Assembly: GCF_001021045.1 (NCBI RefSeq)
Contig: NZ_CP011545.1
Coordinates: 372,001-436,000 of the forward strand
Length of the DNA: 64,000 bases
Direction: 5' to 3'
Source: Corynebacterium testudinoris
GTDB lineage: Bacteria > Actinomycetota > Actinomycetes > Mycobacteriales > Mycobacteriaceae
This document shows positions 6,108 through 15,045 of the stretch, piece after piece (within the stretch, counting starts at the first letter, position 1; each line of letters starts with the position of its first letter). Made by a program: the position numbers and the translations under genes. The notes under the pieces are model-generated. The model saw nothing but the letters and a program-made list of their open reading frames with translations. It ran no database searches and was not told the DNA's origin.

Positions 6108-8126
6108 TTACTTGGCCACGGGGTCGCGGCGTCCGAGGCGGACCTTCTTCACCTCGCGGACGGCCTCGACGTCGGAATCCTTGAAGCCGAAGAACCAGGT
6201 GAGGACGAAGGACACGCCCAGCGCCACACTCGAGGCGATGAGGAAGCCCCAGAAGCTGAAGTCCAGGCCGTCGGGGTTAACGAAGGACGTGAACCCGATG
6301 AGCGAGCCGGTGAAGCCCCACATGTTGACGTTGAACAGGCCGGTGAGCAGACCACCGCAGGCGCCGCCGATGGAGGCCATGATGAACACGCGGCCATACT
6401 TGAGGTTGACACCGTACATGGCGGGCTCGGTGACACCACAGAACGCGGAGATGGCGGCCGGGCCGGAGATGGCCTTGATCTTGTCCAGCTTGGTCTTGAG
6501 GAACACGGCGAGGACCGCGCCACCCTGGGCGACCATCGTCGCGGAGATGATGGCGTTGAGGTAGGAGTTGCCCTGGGAGGCGATGTCCTGGGCGACGAGT
6601 GGGATGACGGCCCAGTGGAGGCCGAAGATGACCAGCGACTGGTAGAAGGCGCCGATGAAGGTGCCGGAGATGGTCGGGGAGAGATCGTAGAGCCCCTGGA
6701 TGAGGTTCGCGATGCCGGTGGAGATGAACATGACGATGGGGCCCAGGACCAAGATGATGGCCAGGGAGACGATGATGACCTCGGCCAGCGGCAGGAAGAT
6801 CATGCGGACCGTATTCGGGATGACCTTGCGCAGCCAGGGTTCGACGATGCTGGCCAGCCATGCGGCGACGATGATCGGGAAGATCGAGTAGGTGTAGCTC
6901 GCCATGTGCAGCGGGATGCCGAAGAAGTCGGAGTTGAGCGACATGCCGAGGATGGAGTTTTCGCCCTCGGTGGAAGCCATCTCGACCAGTGCTGGGTAAC
7001 AGAGCACACCGCCGATGATGGAGACGATGATGGGGTCCGCCCCGAGTCTGCGGGCGGCGGTGAAGCCGACGAAGATCGGGAGGAAGAAGAACACCGCGTC
7101 GCTCATCGCGTTGATGATCTGGAAGGTGTTCGACGTGTTGGTGATGACATCGAAGGTGAGCAGCAGGGACAGGATGCCCTTGATGATGCCGGAGGCTGCC
7201 AGCAGGCCGATGATGGGGATCATCGAGCCGGTGATCACGCCGATGAGCTCGGAGAACCCGTACTTGATCCAGCCGACCGCGGTGGTGGGCTTTTCCCGTT
7301 CCTCGCCGCCGTCGTCGATGGGGGCGTCACCGCCGCCGATCTGTGCGGTGATGGCGTTGTAGACGTCTTCGACGTCGGGGCCGATGACCACTTGGTACTG
7401 GCCGCCGGCCTTGACCACGTCGATGACGCCGTCGAGGTCGGCCACGTGGGCGTCGTCGGCCTTGGATTCGTCCTTGAGGTAGAAGCGCACGCGGGTGATG
7501 CAGTGCGTCACGCTGCGGACGTTCTCGGCTCCGCCGATTCCGTCGATGATGTCCCAGGCGGTGGCGTCGAATCCGGTGAGGTTGGCGGGTCGTTGCGTAT
7601 CGACGTCCGCGTTACCCTGCGTTGCCACGTCCGTCGCCGCCGGTGCGGCGGCCTCCGCCGCGAGGGGGAAAGCCTGCGCCACTTCGGCGCCGAGCTCGGC
7701 GGGGCCGGTGGTCACGTCGAGGTGGTCGAGCTTCTTCTTCGTGTTGGTGACGATGACGACGGTGGTCGTGGACTTGCCAGCCTCGACGATGGTGTCCACG
7801 TCCATGGTGGCGACCTTGTCGCCGGCGGTGACCTCATCGCCCTTGGCGACGTCGATAGTGAAGGGGCGGCCCTCCAGCTCAACGGTGTCGATGCCGAGGT
7901 GGACGAGGAACTGCATTCCGTCGGCAGTCTTGAAGCCGATGGCGTGGCCGGTCTTGGCCACCATGACGACGGTTCCGCTAATGGGAGCGACAACGTCCCC
8001 GCCGGGGGTATCGGCGATGCCGAAGCCCTCACCCATCGTCTTCTTAGCGAAAACGGGATCAGGGACATCTTCAATGGGAATGATCGTTCCCTTAATGGGG
8101 GACAGGACTGAAACTGTCTCGCTCAT
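6108..8126 (-). CDS. PTS sugar permease EIIABC, trehalose-type (Glc family)
   Basis: A 672-residue membrane permease that imports and phosphorylates a sugar. Residues 1-150 are EIIA, with the phospho-His motif VHLGIDT (His76). Residues about 188-270 are EIIB, with the phospho-Cys motif THCITRVRF (Cys209). Residues about 285-655 are the EIIC channel with some ten helices and GVTEPAMYGVNLKYGR. The order A-B-C differs from the usual B-C-A of this family. Its start overlaps the stop of treC by four bases (8123-8126), so the two are co-transcribed. That makes trehalose the likely substrate, taken up as trehalose 6-phosphate. Sucrose or a beta-glucoside remains possible. Confidence 0.88.
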   Translation of the reverse strand: MSETVSVLSPIKGTIIPIEDVPDPVFAKKTMGEGFGIADTPGGDVVAPISGTVVMVAKTGHAIGFKTADGMQFLVHLGIDTVELEGRPFTIDVAKGDEVTAGDKVATMDVDTIVEAGKSTTTVVIVTNTKKKLDHLDVTTGPAELGAEVAQAFPLAAEAAAPAATDVATQGNADVDTQRPANLTGFDATAWDIIDGIGGAENVRSVTHCITRVRFYLKDESKADDAHVADLDGVIDVVKAGGQYQVVIGPDVEDVYNAITAQIGGGDAPIDDGGEEREKPTTAVGWIKYGFSELIGVITGSMIPIIGLLAASGIIKGILSLLLTFDVITNTSNTFQIINAMSDAVFFFLPIFVGFTAARRLGADPIIVSIIGGVLCYPALVEMASTEGENSILGMSLNSDFFGIPLHMASYTYSIFPIIVAAWLASIVEPWLRKVIPNTVRMIFLPLAEVIIVSLAIILVLGPIVMFISTGIANLIQGLYDLSPTISGTFIGAFYQSLVIFGLHWAVIPLVAQDIASQGNSYLNAIISATMVAQGGAVLAVFLKTKLDKIKAISGPAAISAFCGVTEPAMYGVNLKYGRVFIMASIGGACGGLLTGLFNVNMWGFTGSLIGFTSFVNPDGLDFSFWGFLIASSVALGVSFVLTWFFGFKDSDVEAVREVKKVRLGRRDPVAK

Positions 8127-9769
8127 GATTCTCCTTTAATCAAGGCCAGTGCCTGGTAGGGCAGTAAATTCAAGGTCGGGGAGTCGGGTGTGGATAGGTC
8201 TCCGGGGTAGTTGTTGATGAGGATGCGGGAATGAAGGAAATCTGCGGGTAGTTCGATGCTCGTCGGCTCCTGGGTGAGGTTGCAGGCCACAAACACGGAG
8301 TCACGCAGGTAGGCGTAGACGTGGTCGTGGTCCAGATTCCAGGCCTGATAGGAGCCGTCAGCGATATCGGGAATCTCGCGCCGGAGGCGGAAAAGTTCTT
8401 GGTAGTGGCGGAAAATCCGGCCCTCAGCCAGCTCGTCGCGCACGTTAATGCGGTCCTGGTTGGTGGGCATGAGCCACGGAGTGCCGGTGGTGAAGCCGGC
8501 GCCGGGGGAATCATCCCACTGCATGGGGGTGCGCGAGTTGTCGCGCGCGCGGGCGGCGACGATGGCGAAGGCATCGTCGGAGGTAGCACCGGCGTCGACA
8601 AGCAAGCTGAACGCATTGCGGGCCTCGACATCAACGTAGGACCCAATGCCGGCGTATTCGGGATCGGTCATGCCGATCTCCTCGCCCATGTAAATGAAGG
8701 GCGTGCCGCGCAGGAGGTTGATCATCGTGGCCAGCATGGTGGCGGATTCGACGCGCCACGTGTGTGCGTCACCGAAGCGGTCGAGGGCGCGGGGCTGATC
8801 ATGATTGTTGAGGAACAGGGCGTTCCAGCCGCCGCCATCTTGCATCCCTTCGGCCCACTCGTTGAGCTTGTGCGCCAAAGCCATCGGCTCGAAGGGGGCC
8901 AGCGCCCACTTCTGGCCCTCGGGGTAGTCCACCTTGAGGTGGTGGAAGCTGAAGACCATGTCCAGCTCGCGGTTATCGGGGCGCGAGTAGGACACACAGC
9001 GGTCGATGGTCGTCGACGACATCTCGCCGACGGTGATGTGCTCCGGGATTGATCCGAAGGACGCCTCATTGAGCTCGTGGAGCCATTCGTCGACGTGCTC
9101 GCCGTCGGTGTACATGACGCGGGGATCCACGCCCGCCGGGGAGGAACCCAAGTCCTCGTCTTTGGAAATGAGGTTAATCACGTCGAAGCGGAAACCCGTG
9201 ACCCCCTTATCCGCCCAGAAATTGACGATGTCCGCCATTTCCCTCCGCACCTCTGGGTTACGCCAATTGAGGTCGGCCTGAGTGACATCGAAAAGGTGCA
9301 GGTAGTAGTCGCCGGTATCGCCGAACGGGGCCCACGCATCGCCACCAAACTTCGACTCCCAGTTGTTGGGCAGACCACCATCAGGGCCGGGCGGGCGAAT
9401 GAAGTAGTAATCGCGGTACTTCTGCTCGCCCGCCAGAGCGCGCTGGAACCACTCGTGCTCGGTGGAGGAGTGGTTGAGCACCATGTCGAACATGACCCCG
9501 ATGTTGTGGGACGCTAGGGCGGCGATAAGCTCCTCGAGGTCCTCCATCGTCCCCATGCTCGGGTCGATCGCCCGGTAGTCTGCGACGTCGTAGCCATTGT
9601 CGCGCTGGGGTGAGACGAAGAAGGGGTTGAACCAGACCATGTCCGGGCCCAGCTCGGCGATGTAGGGGACGCGCTGGATCAATCCGCGCAGGTCACCGAC
9701 CCCATCGCCATCGGAGTCCTGAAAGGACTTCGGATAAATCTGGTAGACCACTTTGTTACGAAATGACAT
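8123..9769 (-). CDS. treC: Trehalose-6-phosphate hydrolase (GH13)
   Basis: A 548-residue cytoplasmic enzyme that splits trehalose 6-phosphate into glucose and glucose 6-phosphate. It matches the TreC subfamily closely: VVYQIYPKSFQDSDGDGVGDLRG, WFNPFFVSPQRDNGYDVADY, PNNWESKFGG, YYLHLFDVTQADLNW and SFHHLKVDYP. Catalytic residues are Asp196 (FRFDVINL), Glu249 (VGEMSS) and Asp324 (NNHDQPR). It is the first gene of a two-gene operon with the PTS permease. The close SFHHLKVDYP and FGGDAW matches favour TreC over general oligo-1,6-glucosidase. Confidence 0.88.
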   Translation of the reverse strand: MSFRNKVVYQIYPKSFQDSDGDGVGDLRGLIQRVPYIAELGPDMVWFNPFFVSPQRDNGYDVADYRAIDPSMGTMEDLEELIAALASHNIGVMFDMVLNHSSTEHEWFQRALAGEQKYRDYYFIRPPGPDGGLPNNWESKFGGDAWAPFGDTGDYYLHLFDVTQADLNWRNPEVRREMADIVNFWADKGVTGFRFDVINLISKDEDLGSSPAGVDPRVMYTDGEHVDEWLHELNEASFGSIPEHITVGEMSSTTIDRCVSYSRPDNRELDMVFSFHHLKVDYPEGQKWALAPFEPMALAHKLNEWAEGMQDGGGWNALFLNNHDQPRALDRFGDAHTWRVESATMLATMINLLRGTPFIYMGEEIGMTDPEYAGIGSYVDVEARNAFSLLVDAGATSDDAFAIVAARARDNSRTPMQWDDSPGAGFTTGTPWLMPTNQDRINVRDELAEGRIFRHYQELFRLRREIPDIADGSYQAWNLDHDHVYAYLRDSVFVACNLTQEPTSIELPADFLHSRILINNYPGDLSTPDSPTLNLLPYQALALIKGES

Positions 9770-9913
9770 AGTGCAGGGGAAACCCTTTCAGATCCGTCTA
9801 CTGCCGCCCCAACCGCGCGACAAGCCTTCCCTTTCACCGTAATAAGATTGCCAACGCAATGTAAGGGCAAATATGCACAATCCCCCGAAACGTGTCCGGC
9901 ACCGCACGGCGAT

Positions 9914-9942
9914 TTGGACAACCGCGGGCAGTCCGCTAACAT
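9914..9942 (+). promoter_or_regulatory. Promoter of rplJ-rplL
   Basis: TTGGAC (9914-9919) and TAACAT (9937-9942) are 17 bases apart. The start near 9949 gives a leader of about 250 bases, as expected for an L10 operon. Between treC (9769) and this promoter lies only the divergent 5-prime region of the treC operon, with no gene seen. Confidence 0.6.
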
Positions 9943-9948
9943 AACCTT

Positions 9949-10200
9949 CCGAAGTTTGAACGGCCCTAAAAGCCGAGCTCAAGTTTCACCGAAGACCGTC
10001 GGTCATCCGAAAGGATCGAAGGAGCCCAGGCGACTGGGACGGCCTACGCAGGAGACACTTTTGAGCCTCTTACCTCCTCGTGGGGAAGACGCGCCCTGTG
10101 CTCTTGCACGGGGCTTTTTCCATGGTTAGCCCAGTGTGGTTAGCCCAGGGATGAAGCTCCGGCGGATCAACACGACACGTAATTGGAAGGAGGCGAAGTA
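9949..10200 (+). ncRNA. L10-type leader of rplJ-rplL with internal attenuator
   Basis: This 250-base untranslated region has paired blocks and ends with GCCCTGTGC (10093-10101) pairing with GCACGGGGC (10106-10114) and then TTTTT (10115-10119). That is an intrinsic terminator inside the leader, 80 bases before rplJ. L10(L12)4 complexes bind leaders of this kind and repress the operon. I place it by position and by the terminator, not by a consensus match. Confidence 0.6.
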
Positions 10201-10716
10201 ATGGCAAACGCTAAGAACCAGGCCGAGCTCGCAGAGCTCAAGGCTAAGTTCGACGAGGCATCCTCTGTGGTCCTCACCGAGTACCGTGGCCTGACCGTTG
10301 CGCAGATCTCTGAACTGCGCGGCGCTCTCGGCTTCGACGTCCAGTACTCCGTCGCCAAGAACACCCTGATCAAGCTCGCTGCCCAGGAAAAGGGCATCGA
10401 GGGTCTTGACGATCAACTCACCGGCCCGACCGCCGTTGCCTTTATCAAGGGCGAGGCAGTCGACGCCGCAAAGGTGATGAAGAAGTTCGCCGATGAGAAC
10501 AAGGCGTTCATCGTCAAGGGTGGCTACATGGACGGCAACGCACTGTCTGCCGACCAGGTGAAGGCCATCGCCGAGCTGGACAACCGCGAGACCACTCTCG
10601 CGAAGCTGGCTGGTGCCATGAAGGGCAACCTGGCAAAGGCCGCAGGCCTGTTCAACGCTCCCGCTTCTCAGGTCGCACGCCTCGGCGCTGCGCTCGCAGA
10701 GAAGAAGGAAGCTTAA
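10201..10716 (+). CDS. rplJ: 50S ribosomal protein L10
   Basis: A 171-residue stalk base protein. Conserved blocks are [36 protein letters not shown] and [14 protein letters not shown], with the C-terminal L12-binding helix ([15 protein letters not shown]). Start ATG 10201 follows GGAAGGAGG. Its product with L12 is the likely repressor of the leader just upstream. rplL follows after 75 bases. Confidence 0.97.
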   Translation: MANAKNQAELAELKAKFDEASSVVLTEYRGLTVAQISELRGALGFDVQYSVAKNTLIKLAAQEKGIEGLDDQLTGPTAVAFIKGEAVDAAKVMKKFADENKAFIVKGGYMDGNALSADQVKAIAELDNRETTLAKLAGAMKGNLAKAAGLFNAPASQVARLGAALAEKKEA

Positions 10717-10791
10717 GTCGCAGGTTCCTGCGCACCCACAACCCCACAATTTTTATCGGACCCGGAAGGGTTCACAGAAAGGATGGCCATC

Positions 10792-11178
10792 ATGGCTAAG
10801 CTCACCAAGGACGAGCTCATTGAGGCTTTCAAGGAGATGACCCTGATCGAGCTCTCCGAGTTCGTCAAGGAGTTCGAAGAGGTCTTCGAGGTCACCGCTG
10901 CTGCACCGGTCGCCGTTGCTGCTGCAGGTGCCGCTGGCGGCGAGGCTGCCGCTGCTGAAGAGCAGTCCGAGTTCGACGTCATCCTCGAGGATGCCGGCGC
11001 CAAGAAGATCGGCGTCATCAAGGCTGTCCGCGAGCTCGTCTCCGGCCTGGGCCTGAAGGAAGCTAAGGAGCTCGTCGAGGGCGCACCGAAGGCTGTCCTC
11101 GAAGGCGCTTCCAAGGAAGACGCTGACGCTGCCAAGGCAAAGCTGGAAGAGGCTGGCGCAAAGGTCACCCTCAAGTAA
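10792..11178 (+). CDS. rplL: 50S ribosomal protein L7/L12
   Basis: A 128-residue stalk protein that recruits translation GTPases. It has an N-terminal dimer helix ([24 protein letters not shown]), an Ala-rich hinge ([16 protein letters not shown]) and the factor-binding domain ([35 protein letters not shown]). ATG 10792 is preferred to ATG 10783, since AGAAAGGA is correctly spaced only for the former. Confidence 0.97.
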   Translation: MAKLTKDELIEAFKEMTLIELSEFVKEFEEVFEVTAAAPVAVAAAGAAGGEAAAAEEQSEFDVILEDAGAKKIGVIKAVRELVSGLGLKEAKELVEGAPKAVLEGASKEDADAAKAKLEEAGAKVTLK

Positions 11179-11195
11179 TTCCTTGCTTTTCGACG

Positions 11196-11233
11196 CCCCC
11201 GTGCACTGCTTCACAGCAGCGCACGGGGGTTTC
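11196..11233 (+). terminator. rplL terminator
   Basis: CCCCCGTGC (11196-11204) pairs with GCACGGGGG (11221-11229), followed by TTTCGCG. The stem is strong and the T run short. Confidence 0.75.
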
Positions 11234-11259
11234 GCGTTGCCTGCCCTGCGTCCCCCCCC

Positions 11260-11375
11260 TGACCCCGACCCCCTGATCCCGACCGGAACGCCATTTCGAG
11301 GCTGCAGCGGCGGTGAAAGACCAGGTCAGATTTCTCGGGCGACCTAAAAGTCGCGAGGAGGGCGTCGCGATCACG
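11260..11375. repeat. 116-base inverted-repeat element, family B, copy 2
   Basis: It has the same length as the copy at 601-716. The right half is nearly identical (AAAAGTCGCGAGGAGG, GGCGTCGCGATCAC) and so is GACCGGAACGCCATTTC. The left terminal repeat has drifted (TGACCCCGACCCCCTGATCCC), so its ends no longer pair perfectly. It lies 27 bases after the rplL terminator, at the border of the accessory stretch. Confidence 0.75.
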
Positions 11376-11446
11376 AGTGATTCTGTGCCATTATGGTGCA
11401 AAGACTCCGCCCTACATCGACAGCGTAACTATTCGAGGAGCCCACC

Positions 11447-11635
11447 ATGGCCGACAAACAGACATCAAACGGACCACTAATCAAAGCCCTGATCGTGTTC
11501 TTCCTCGGGTTAGCCAATGGCATCTTCCTTGGCCTGCGCTATGACAGTTGGCCCTCATTTGTTGGCTTCCTCATCGTCGGCTTCGTCGTCGCATGGCTCG
11601 TCTACATGGTTGGTCGCCGCGCGGAAGCTCGTTAA
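11447..11635 (+). CDS. Small two-helix membrane protein, unknown
   Basis: A 62-residue protein with two hydrophobic segments, LIKALIVFFLGLANGIFLGL and PSFVGFLIVGFVVAWLVYMV. A short linker separates them and the tail is basic (GRRAEAR). ATG 11447 follows GAGGAG at good spacing. I do not recognise a family. It is alone between the family B repeat and another membrane-protein frame. Confidence 0.6.
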   Translation: MADKQTSNGPLIKALIVFFLGLANGIFLGLRYDSWPSFVGFLIVGFVVAWLVYMVGRRAEAR

Positions 11636-11682
11636 CCCGCACGGAGCTAGGAAGTTCGGTGGGCAATTGACAGGGGATCCTC

Positions 11683-12072
11683 TTGCAGGTGGGCGTAAGA
11701 ATTTTCCCGCTCGGGTGTTTCTTACACACTGGTTTGCTTCAGTTGTATTGGCGTGGACCTGACACCTTCGGACTGATCAATGCCGTCACGTTGGCGTTGG
11801 CGATCATTTTTCTTGCTCTCTTCGGGGTTGCCACCGTCGCAAGCGTCCTGACGTTCAGGGCTCCGGCCTGGCTTTTGGTGGGGCTGATATGCGTCGGAGT
11901 GGTTACTGCCGCTGTCGGAATTTACTATCGCATTGAAACTCCCGATGGCATCCTCACTCCCGCGCTCATTCCGCTAGGGGTAGGGGTTGTTCTGGCCGAG
12001 CTGGCTGTGTTGATAGATCGCCACGTGAAGAAAGTGGCGAGGACGAGGTCTGTCAACCCCCGGGCTTTGTAG
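11683..12072 (+). CDS. Hypothetical membrane protein
   Basis: A 129-residue frame with about three hydrophobic segments (LINAVTLALAIIFLALFGVA, PAWLLVGLICVGVVTAAVGI, LIPLGVGVVLAELAVLI) and a basic tail. The start is uncertain: TTG 11683 follows AGGGGA at a usable distance, and no ATG lies near. No family is recognised. The membrane-like composition argues that it is real. Confidence 0.45.
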   Translation: MQVGVRIFPLGCFLHTGLLQLYWRGPDTFGLINAVTLALAIIFLALFGVATVASVLTFRAPAWLLVGLICVGVVTAAVGIYYRIETPDGILTPALIPLGVGVVLAELAVLIDRHVKKVARTRSVNPRAL

Positions 12073-12558
12073 AGTCTGGAAATTTGATAGCTCGTCCAAC
12101 AGCACCCATGGCTGCAAGTTGAGGGCAAGCGACATTCGGCATGCCAGTGCAAGGTCTGCGGCACCGATCAGTTGCGAGACCGCATACCCGCTGTCCATGC
12201 TGGCATCCATTCGCGTGCATCCGACGGTGGTAGTGACGACGACGGCGGTGGGCGGGTTGCTCGAGCTCAACCGCAGGTGCCTGATGGTGTGCGCGGTGTA
12301 CTGAAGGCCTCGGTCTCATGGCGCGGCCAGGAGCGCACCAAATTGTCCTGCGTCAGGGTACTATCAACCTGAAAAGTATTACAGCTTATCGATGCTGCTC
12401 CGCATCTCCCCATGTGAGGTAGATACTTCGACTATTGATGTTCGGAGTAAGTCAAAACTCCACAGTCTTCTATGTGGTACGCAGAACGGGAGAGACCTTC
12501 TCCCGGAATGGTCCAATCGGATCGGCCGAGATAGTATCTAGTCGCATTGGAGTTAGCG
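12073..12558. other. Non-coding stretch, nothing recognised
   Basis: Several short frames exist on both strands, but none has a convincing start, ribosome site or family signature. The base composition becomes less GC-rich towards 12400-12560. It is accessory DNA next to an insertion sequence and may hold decayed genes. Confidence 0.5.
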
Positions 12559-12854
12559 ATGGTAGATAAAAATGGTGTAGGTCCATCCGATCCCATTTCT
12601 AAAATATTCGGATTGAATCTTCCGCTTCCTGAGCTGTGTGCGTTTCTGATCGGGGTGGCGATGTATATCTTCGGGGCCGAAGGTGTGCCAGGCGTGGGGC
12701 GCGTTGCATTCTTTCTGGCAGTGGGTGGGATGACTGGGCCTATCATGGGACTGCCACTCCTGTTGGTGCCAATTAAGGTATTTTGGTTCGACGTGGCATA
12801 CATAATTGTGGGCTTTTCGGTCTTCTTTTACACTATGTCGTTCATGGATGGTTC

Positions 12855-12857
12855 CTA
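12855..12857. repeat. Target-site duplication CTA, left
   Basis: CTA precedes the left IS end GGGTCTGCTG at 12858. The same CTA follows the right end at 15043-15045. A three-base duplication is normal for IS3-family elements. Confidence 0.7.
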
Positions 12858-13747
12858 GGGTCTGCTGCACGATCAGGTGACAGTGGTTAGTCACGCAGCC
12901 TGATCGGCTGGTGTGGTCATGATTGTCTCGAACTCGATCGGGGTCAAGCGGCCTAGGCGGTCCTGTCTGCGGCGTCGGTGGTAGGTCCTCTCGATCCAGG
13001 TAACGATGGCGATCCGGAGCTCTTCTCGGCTGGCCCATGCGCGGCGGTCGAGGACGTTCTTCTGCAGGAGTGCGAAGAAGCTCTCCATGGCTGCGTTGTC
13101 CCCGCACGCACCGACGCGGCCCATGGATCCGGTCATGTCGTGAATGCCCAGAGCGCGCACGAATTTCCGGCTACGGAACTGAGACCCGCGGTCGGTGTGG
13201 ACCACGCAGCCGGCCACGTCGCCGCGGCGGGCGACCGCGTTGTTGAGGGCAGCCACGGCTAGGCGGGACTTCATCCGCGAATCGATCGAGTACCCCACGA
13301 TCCGGTTGGAGTAGACATCCTTGAACGCACAGAGGTAGAGCTTGCCCTCATTGGTCCAGTGCTCGGTGATATCGCCGATCCACAATTCGTTCGCGCCATC
13401 GGCCTTGAACTCGTGCCGGGTTCTGCCCTCCTCATCGGTGACGGCGCAGAGGTCATCGTGGACCGGTGGACCGGGCTTCTTACCGTTCTTGCCGCGTTTC
13501 TTCCCGAACACCGACCACCAGCGGTTGTCTGAGCAGATCCGCCACGCAGTGCGCGCTGCCATCGGTTGACCGAGATCGCGGGCCTCATCCACCAAATAGC
13601 GGTAGCCGAACTCGGGATCATCCCGGTGGGCGTCGAACAAGGCATTGGCACGGTAAGCCTCATTCAGCTCTGCATCGGTGATCGGGTCCGCCAGCCACCG
13701 GTAGTAGGGCTGGCGAGCAAGATTGAGCACCCGACACGTCACCGTGA
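12858..13747 (-). mobile_element. Truncated copy of an IS3-family element
   Basis: 890 bases that match 13748-14637 with no difference seen by eye. It has the left inverted repeat (GGGTCTGCTGCACGATCAGG, 12858-12877) but stops inside orfB, where the second, complete copy begins. The right end and orfA are absent. Confidence 0.9.
12891..13747 (-). pseudogene. Truncated IS3-family transposase orfB
   Basis: This encodes residues 16 or so to 300 of the orfB product, with the integrase-core Asp-Asp-Glu motifs intact (IGDITEHW, VHTDRGSQF, GDNAAMESFF). The first 15 codons and the start are missing, replaced by the inverted repeat of the next copy. A longer frame running into that copy (to 13997) is a chance fusion. 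Confidence 0.85.
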
Positions 13748-13780
13748 GGGTCTGCTGCACGATCAGGTGACAGTGGTTAG

Positions 13781-14683
13781 TCACGCAGCCTGATCGGCTG
13801 GTGTGGTCATGATTGTCTCGAACTCGATCGGGGTCAAGCGGCCTAGGCGGTCCTGTCTGCGGCGTCGGTGGTAGGTCCTCTCGATCCAGGTAACGATGGC
13901 GATCCGGAGCTCTTCTCGGCTGGCCCATGCGCGGCGGTCGAGGACGTTCTTCTGCAGGAGTGCGAAGAAGCTCTCCATGGCTGCGTTGTCCCCGCACGCA
14001 CCGACGCGGCCCATGGATCCGGTCATGTCGTGAATGCCCAGAGCGCGCACGAATTTCCGGCTACGGAACTGAGACCCGCGGTCGGTGTGGACCACGCAGC
14101 CGGCCACGTCGCCGCGGCGGGCGACCGCGTTGTTGAGGGCAGCCACGGCTAGGCGGGACTTCATCCGCGAATCGATCGAGTACCCCACGATCCGGTTGGA
14201 GTAGACATCCTTGAACGCACAGAGGTAGAGCTTGCCCTCATTGGTCCAGTGCTCGGTGATATCGCCGATCCACAATTCGTTCGCGCCATCGGCCTTGAAC
14301 TCGTGCCGGGTTCTGCCCTCCTCATCGGTGACGGCGCAGAGGTCATCGTGGACCGGTGGACCGGGCTTCTTACCGTTCTTGCCGCGTTTCTTCCCGAACA
14401 CCGACCACCAGCGGTTGTCTGAGCAGATCCGCCACGCAGTGCGCGCTGCCATCGGTTGACCGAGATCGCGGGCCTCATCCACCAAATAGCGGTAGCCGAA
14501 CTCGGGATCATCCCGGTGGGCGTCGAACAAGGCATTGGCACGGTAAGCCTCATTCAGCTCTGCATCGGTGATCGGGTCCGCCAGCCACCGGTAGTAGGGC
14601 TGGCGAGCAAGATTGAGCACCCGACACGTCACCGTGACGGGGACACCGTCCACGGCCAACTCACGAACGAGCGGGTACATCAT
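13781..14683 (-). CDS. IS3-family transposase OrfB (integrase core)
   Basis: A 300-residue DDE recombinase. The N-terminal HTH_21-like part contains RVLNLARQPYYRWL and FGYRYLVDEAR. The rve core has Asp in ANELWIGDITEHW, Asp in CVVHTDRGSQFRSRKF and Glu in CGDNAAMESFFALLQKNVL. The C-terminal part has WIERTYHRRRRQDRLGRLTPIEFE. Its ATG overlaps the orfA stop in ATGATG, close to an A-rich run that could also support a -1 frameshift. Confidence 0.93.
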   Translation of the reverse strand: MMYPLVRELAVDGVPVTVTCRVLNLARQPYYRWLADPITDAELNEAYRANALFDAHRDDPEFGYRYLVDEARDLGQPMAARTAWRICSDNRWWSVFGKKRGKNGKKPGPPVHDDLCAVTDEEGRTRHEFKADGANELWIGDITEHWTNEGKLYLCAFKDVYSNRIVGYSIDSRMKSRLAVAALNNAVARRGDVAGCVVHTDRGSQFRSRKFVRALGIHDMTGSMGRVGACGDNAAMESFFALLQKNVLDRRAWASREELRIAIVTWIERTYHRRRRQDRLGRLTPIEFETIMTTPADQAA

Positions 14684-14982
14684 TTTCCCGGCAGATTGGC
14701 CTGCGAGAGATACGCCGCGGCACGGCGGAGGACCTCGTTCTCCTGCTCCAAGAGACGGATCCTCTTCTTGGCGTCGCGCAGTTCAGCCGACTGAACCTGA
14801 GTCGAGCCCAACACTTCACCGTCCTCGAGGTCAGCCTTCTTCAGCCACGAGTACAGGGTAGTGAAGTGGACCCCGAAGTCCTTGGCGATCTGGGAGAGCT
14901 CGACACCGGGCTCACGATTCCGTGCGACACGGACAACGTCATCGCGGAACTCTTTGGGATAGGGCTTGGTCACGGTGTACAT
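14680..14982 (-). CDS. IS3-family transposase OrfA (DNA binding)
   Basis: A 100-residue protein. The helix-turn-helix spans about residues 9-52 (YPKEFRDDVVRVARN, SQIAKDFGVHFTTLYSWLKK). A leucine zipper follows (RDAKKRIRLLEQENEVLRRAAAYL) and would mediate assembly with OrfB. It is present only in the complete copy. Confidence 0.93.
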   Translation of the reverse strand: MYTVTKPYPKEFRDDVVRVARNREPGVELSQIAKDFGVHFTTLYSWLKKADLEDGEVLGSTQVQSAELRDAKKRIRLLEQENEVLRRAAAYLSQANLPGK

Positions 14983-15042
14983 CCTTCCAGCCCAACCATC
15001 TGATTAGGCTGCTCGGTTGTCACCTGATCGTGCAGCAGACCC

Positions 15043-15045
15043 CTA
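15043..15045. repeat. Target-site duplication CTA, right
   Basis: CTA directly after the right IS end, matching 12855-12857. The outer duplication encloses both IS copies, so both derive from one original insertion site. Confidence 0.7.

Larger units (their letters stand above)
13748..15042 (-). mobile_element. Complete IS3-family insertion sequence
   Basis: 1295 bases bounded by perfect inverted repeats of about 25 bases (GGGTCTGCTGCACGATCAGG at 13748 and its complement ending at 15042). It carries orfA and orfB on the minus strand, overlapping at ATGA. The pair is typical of the family, where a frameshift or re-initiation makes the OrfAB transposase. The element is intact and probably able to move. 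Confidence 0.92.

Noticed and set aside
6615..8111. Plus-strand open frame of 498 codons opposite the PTS gene
   Set aside because: Extremely Asp/Gly/Val-rich shadow; the PTS phosphorylation sites on the other strand decide.
12053..12372. Short frames on both strands between 12053 and 12372
   Set aside because: No convincing start, motif or hydrophobic pattern; overlapping alternatives on both strands suggest non-coding or decayed DNA.
12891..13997. 368-codon frame across the two IS copies
   Set aside because: It is the truncated orfB joined by chance through the inverted repeat to an out-of-frame part of the second copy, so it is treated as a pseudogene.
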